From Phoronis ovalis (taxonomy: Eukaryota > Phoronida > Phoronidae), in contig JAOXYB010054768.1 of NCBI GenBank assembly GCA_028565635.1, positions 1 to 11,283 on the forward strand: 11,283 nucleotides of DNA, in the 5' to 3' direction. Shown piece by piece: positions 8,349-11,283 of the stretch; positions within the stretch are counted from its first letter, which is position 1; each line of letters begins with the position of its first letter. Made by a program: the position numbers and the translations under genes. The notes under the pieces were generated by a model that was given only the letters and a program-made list of their open reading frames with translations, was not told the DNA's origin and searched no databases.

Positions 8349-8700
8349 ATGTGTAATAGAAAACAACTTTATAGTGCTTTAGTGATTATAGTATTACTAG
8401 TAAACTGTGTTAACGGACTGTGGTACACGGATAGAAAAGGCAATGACTGGCCAAGAATAGGAAGAAGAAGCGGACAGTTCGACGGAAAAGATATTTTTGA
8501 CAAAAATCAAAAACCACATGAAAATAAAAATCTTAAATTATTTGGAGGGCAAATATATAAAAGTAGCCATGAACCTGAAACAGTTGAAGAGAGTTCTAGT
8601 AGGACTTTATTTTCATGGTTGGACAAAATTGTAGACAGCAGGAGACGGGATCGTGTAGCAGAGTTAGCTCAAACAAAATACAACACAGCACCTTCATCAG
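8349..8700 (+). CDS. Neuropeptide-like prohormone, first coding exon (PRI-amide type)
   Basis: Residues 1-23 form a signal peptide: short basic start (N-R-K), hydrophobic core at about 7-20, plausible cleavage after V-N-G23. The next 14 residues, LWYTDRKGNDWPRI (24-37), are followed by G38-R39-R40, the standard amidation and dibasic cleavage signal, so the predicted product is a C-terminally amidated peptide ending Trp-Pro-Arg-Ile-NH2. An internal R29-K30 could give a shorter GNDWPRI-amide. Residues 41-97 are an acidic/basic spacer, and R98-R99-R100 is another possible cleavage site, freeing a peptide near TLFSWLDKIVDS. There are no cysteines after the signal peptide. PRX-amide ends are known in pyrokinin, ecdysis-triggering hormone, small cardioactive peptide and neuromedin U precursors, but I cannot assign this one. 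The ATG lies 8 nt behind a splice acceptor. The exon stops at a phase-1 donor, and without splicing the frame adds 8 more residues and stops at 8729. It is probably expressed in neurons or endocrine cells, by inference only. Confidence 0.8.
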
Positions 8701-8706
8701 GTATGT
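8698..8706 (+). other. Splice donor of the prohormone exon
   Basis: CAG|GTATGT is very close to the metazoan donor consensus. It cuts after the first base of codon 118, giving a phase-1 intron. If ignored, translation continues through MYRFLSKR to a TAA at 8727-8729, so a retained-intron isoform would also be a complete protein. Confidence 0.75.
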
Positions 8707-8729
8707 ATCGTTTTCTTTCAAAAAGATAA

Positions 8730-9515
8730 TCCGAGGTAGCTAAATTTGATGTGGGCCGATTGTCGAGTAACAATCTCATTAATTGATATTCAATTTGGAA
8801 CTGGGCTTGAAGGTTAACTTTTGGTTTTCTGCAATGGCCTAGTAAAACACAAATATTAACAAGATATATACCTAAAATGAGGAAAAGGCTACAGCATTAT
8901 TTATTTATACCCAAAACACAAAACTACTGCCCATAATTAAACTGAGAAGGACGACTTACATGAACACCTGCAAGAATGAAATTGTGACTGTTCCGGGAGG
9001 TACGTCGCAAGGATATATAGGGATATAAATAATGTGAAGAGATAAATTAGTCTGATAATATAAACAGACTGAGTCGCGCAACGATTCTTTATTTTGCACC
9101 GTAGATTCGCTTGTTTCGATGTTTCTTGTAAATGTTTCAGACGGTAAATCATGATTTATTCATGTAAATTAATTTGTGCCGTTATATGATGTTATGATTA
9201 CTTAACAGATTTATCAGTTTTGATCTTCCTGCCACACAGTACTAATAAAGTCTCGGTAATTTCATTACCCGTTTATGAACGTATTATTCGCATTAGCAAA
9301 CTCGAATTTTATAAATCGATACAAGATAAAAAGGCATGAATGTCATTCCAGGGTTTCACGGTATATGCGTGCTATGATGGACTGTGAAATAATTTGTAGT
9401 TGAAAAGATTCATCTAATTTTTTAAACAATCACATTTTTCAACTTCTCTTTAGAGCCTTGAGTTCCTCTAATAACTTCTGAATCATTATTATCATCTCAG
9501 ACTGTAATATCTAAA
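8730..9515. other. Downstream of the prohormone exon: presumed intron
   Basis: No further cleavage-site-rich coding exon is seen. Acceptor-like sites are at 9140 (aatgtttcag), 9453 (acttctctttag) and 9500 (tcatctcag). Joined in phase 1 to the donor at 8700, each gives a stop within five codons. An AATAAA lies at 9244-9249. A - strand frame at 8937-9152 has no supporting features. Confidence 0.35.
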
Positions 9516-9526
9516 GTGCGCCACTG
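9516..9526 (-). repeat. Possible right terminal inverted repeat (hAT-like)
   Basis: GTGCGCCACTG, the exact reverse complement of 5299-5309, facing inward. Just inside both ends, in the same orientation, related bases follow (left agttatgagatgaa, right agtctgagatgata). Outside lies tatttttg, which is not a clean duplicate of the left flank. No transposase frame is present between the ends. Confidence 0.4.
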
Positions 9527-9558
9527 TATTTTTGTTTTACTTCCGCATTTATATATAC

Positions 9559-9864
9559 ATGTACATACCTAGTAAATATTGGCATCAATTTGTAACCATG
9601 CAGAGTTCCTATGCAGTACATAGCTCCATGCATGTAAAAAAGAGATACTTCCTACTGCTAAGAAGCATTACTCATAGCTACAGTATTTTAAAAGTTTGCT
9701 ATATCCCATGCAGAGAGAGAAAGATCGCTCATATATCTGCATACCATTTGACCCCCTACTTTGTATTGCAATGCGTTAGATGCCGTACATTTAAATCCCC
9801 ACTGCTGGAAGGATATAAGGTGATTCCTAGATTTCTGACTGGATACCTATGGCTCAGTATATAA
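9559..9864 (+). other. Doubtful open reading frame, 101 codons or fewer
   Basis: The frame is open from ATG 9559, with a better-placed ATG at 9598 (acc before it) giving 88 residues, to a TAA at 9862-9864. G+C is slightly above the background. The product is basic with scattered Cys and many aromatics, with no signal peptide, domain or repeat that I recognise. An open frame of this length is expected about once by chance in 11 kb of such DNA. It starts just outside the putative right inverted repeat at 9516-9526. Confidence 0.15.
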
Positions 9865-9869
9865 TAACA

Positions 9870-11283
9870 CTGGTTTCGGTGGTATTAGGTTTAATTTTAC
9901 ATAACGATAAAATGTTGTGGGCAATAGTTGATGAGATATATGTATTCACTCTGAAGGGCAAACAAAAGAAGTCATTTACGTTGCATATGTTTAAAAGCAT
10001 TTTGAATTTGTAAGTCTGTTATATCTAAAAGGTTACTTTAACCGCTGCATTAAAAAACCACGTCCTTCTTTGCCAAAAAGATTCCTGTAGGTCAGTAACA
10101 GAATTACAAATAGCAAAAAGTTTCATGTAATTATATTAACCAAAAGGTAGACTTCCGTTGTAAACTAATTTCATTTCCTGAAATTATTTAAAAGAATTAT
10201 ATATAGAGACAATGGATGAACTAATTAGCCGTGATGTTAAGTTATAACAGCTGATGTATGATGACATGTTCGTAGGATTCATAGAGATGTATAACCATAG
10301 CACAAAATTCCTTCGATCCGGATCCCTGATGCCAAATTGCTGGCCCACTAATGATTCCTCATAATGAGGGCAAGATACAGGTGACGCTTTGGTAACATGA
10401 GCTTGTTTTAGATAGTTGTTAGTGTATCTAGTATTATCCGATAATTTTTAGTATCTACATTTTTAATTGTTCTTTAAAAAGGCTATCCATATGTATACAT
10501 TTAAAAATCTCAGATTAGTATGTAAATATCATGTTACCAAATTAAGTGAGCTCTGCCAATTTCTGGCACGAATTTTATGTCAGGGTAATTAGACATATTA
10601 ACTAACGCTATCTAATAACGACGGAAACAAAACTAATTAGCATAATAGTAATTTATTTACGGTGCTTTTTTGCGATAATTGTGTTACCATATACTCTATG
10701 TACTAAGATTTTACATAACCTTTAGACCTGCCGGAAACAAACGTAATTCGTATTCTGTAAACGATGATGTTTAATCTAAACTAAACTACCTTCGGACGAT
10801 ATGCATGTATAAAAATTATTTCATGCAGCAAATATTGTTTTATATTTATATTGCAGTATCCAATGTATAACAACGCAATCTAACCGACAAGGGCTTCGCC
10901 CAATAATTAATTCCGCTAATTAATGTATCTGTAGTCATCATGTAATCAAACATGTGCATGTAATAATTAAAGCACCGAGCAATGATTTCCTATGAAATTT
11001 TGATAATGTGCGCGCAACAATGGACACAAAGGTACACATACATAATTTCTTCAGCAGTCCATTGCTGTGATTAATTACATTCCCCACCGTACGTGATATC
11101 TGTTTTAGTTCTATTTACTCCCACACCGGAGGCTTTTATTCAATGAAGCTTGATTTTACTTGGGCATGTTCTAGCTCATTAGTTTTCGTGTATTTGTGTA
11201 TATATTTTTTTAATATTTCTCCTGTTTTTCTTGCCAACACACAACACTGGCGTATACTTTCTGATATCTAGGTTATTTCATTA
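9870..11283. other. Non-coding AT-rich stretch
   Basis: No gene is supported. Small features are a GATCCGGATC palindrome (10315-10324), an acceptor-like tatttatattgcag ending at 10856, and a GC hairpin at 10891-10901. Confidence 0.5.
10891..10901. repeat. Short GC hairpin GGGCTTCGCCC
   Basis: A four-base GGGC/GCCC stem around ttc is followed by aattaattccgctaattaat, itself nearly palindromic (about 10906-10924). Such paired structures occur at ends of mobile elements, but no matching second end was found. Confidence 0.4.

Noticed and set aside
8937-9152. 71-codon - strand frame with a hydrophobic stretch
   Set aside because: It lies in the presumed intron after the prohormone exon and has no supporting feature.
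10300-10345. tRNA- or SINE-like ttcgatcc segment
   Set aside because: No A box, cloverleaf pairing or CCA-side acceptor stem is found around it.

Overview
This is a eukaryotic, almost certainly invertebrate animal, nuclear window. By eye it is about one third G+C. It has no bacterial-style packed ORFs, several convincing GT/AG splice sites, short tandem duplications, and a palindromic MITE-like element. Lineage cannot be fixed from the sequence; a lophotrochozoan such as a mollusc is a guess from genome texture and from the secreted peptide precursor.

The one strongly supported gene is on the + strand at 8341-8700. It is an exon with a T-rich splice acceptor, an 8-nt leader, and an ATG opening a secretory precursor. 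The precursor has a signal peptide, then directly a short peptide ending W-P-R-I followed by a Gly-Arg-Arg amidation and cleavage site, then a spacer with a further Arg-Arg-Arg site. The exon ends at a strong CAG|GTATGT donor in phase 1. This is the layout of an invertebrate neuropeptide prohormone with a PRX-amide end. I could not match it to a named family, and other exons are not identified with confidence.

A second, weaker candidate is on the - strand at 137-313. It is a 58-residue ORF carrying a helix-turn-helix-like pattern, right behind a polypyrimidine/CAG acceptor at 339-372.

Region by region: 1-400 holds the HTH candidate. 500-2450 is non-coding DNA with several small tandem repeats. 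2450-3600 is bare AT-rich sequence with one palindrome. 3600-3971 is a G+C-richer island with overlapping ORFs on both strands, possibly a decayed exon or transposon piece. 3972-5298 has little. 5299 and 9516-9526 carry matching inverted copies of a GC-rich 11-mer resembling hAT transposon ends, bracketing about 4.2 kb. Inside that interval are a roughly 300-bp foldback element (6347-6646), a cluster of three inverted repeats (7078-7275), another hairpin (8080-8130) and the neuropeptide-like exon. 9559-9864 holds an ORF of doubtful reality. The remainder to 11283 is AT-rich with small palindromes.

There is no evidence that the two gene candidates act together. No rRNA, tRNA, CRISPR array or viral gene was seen.
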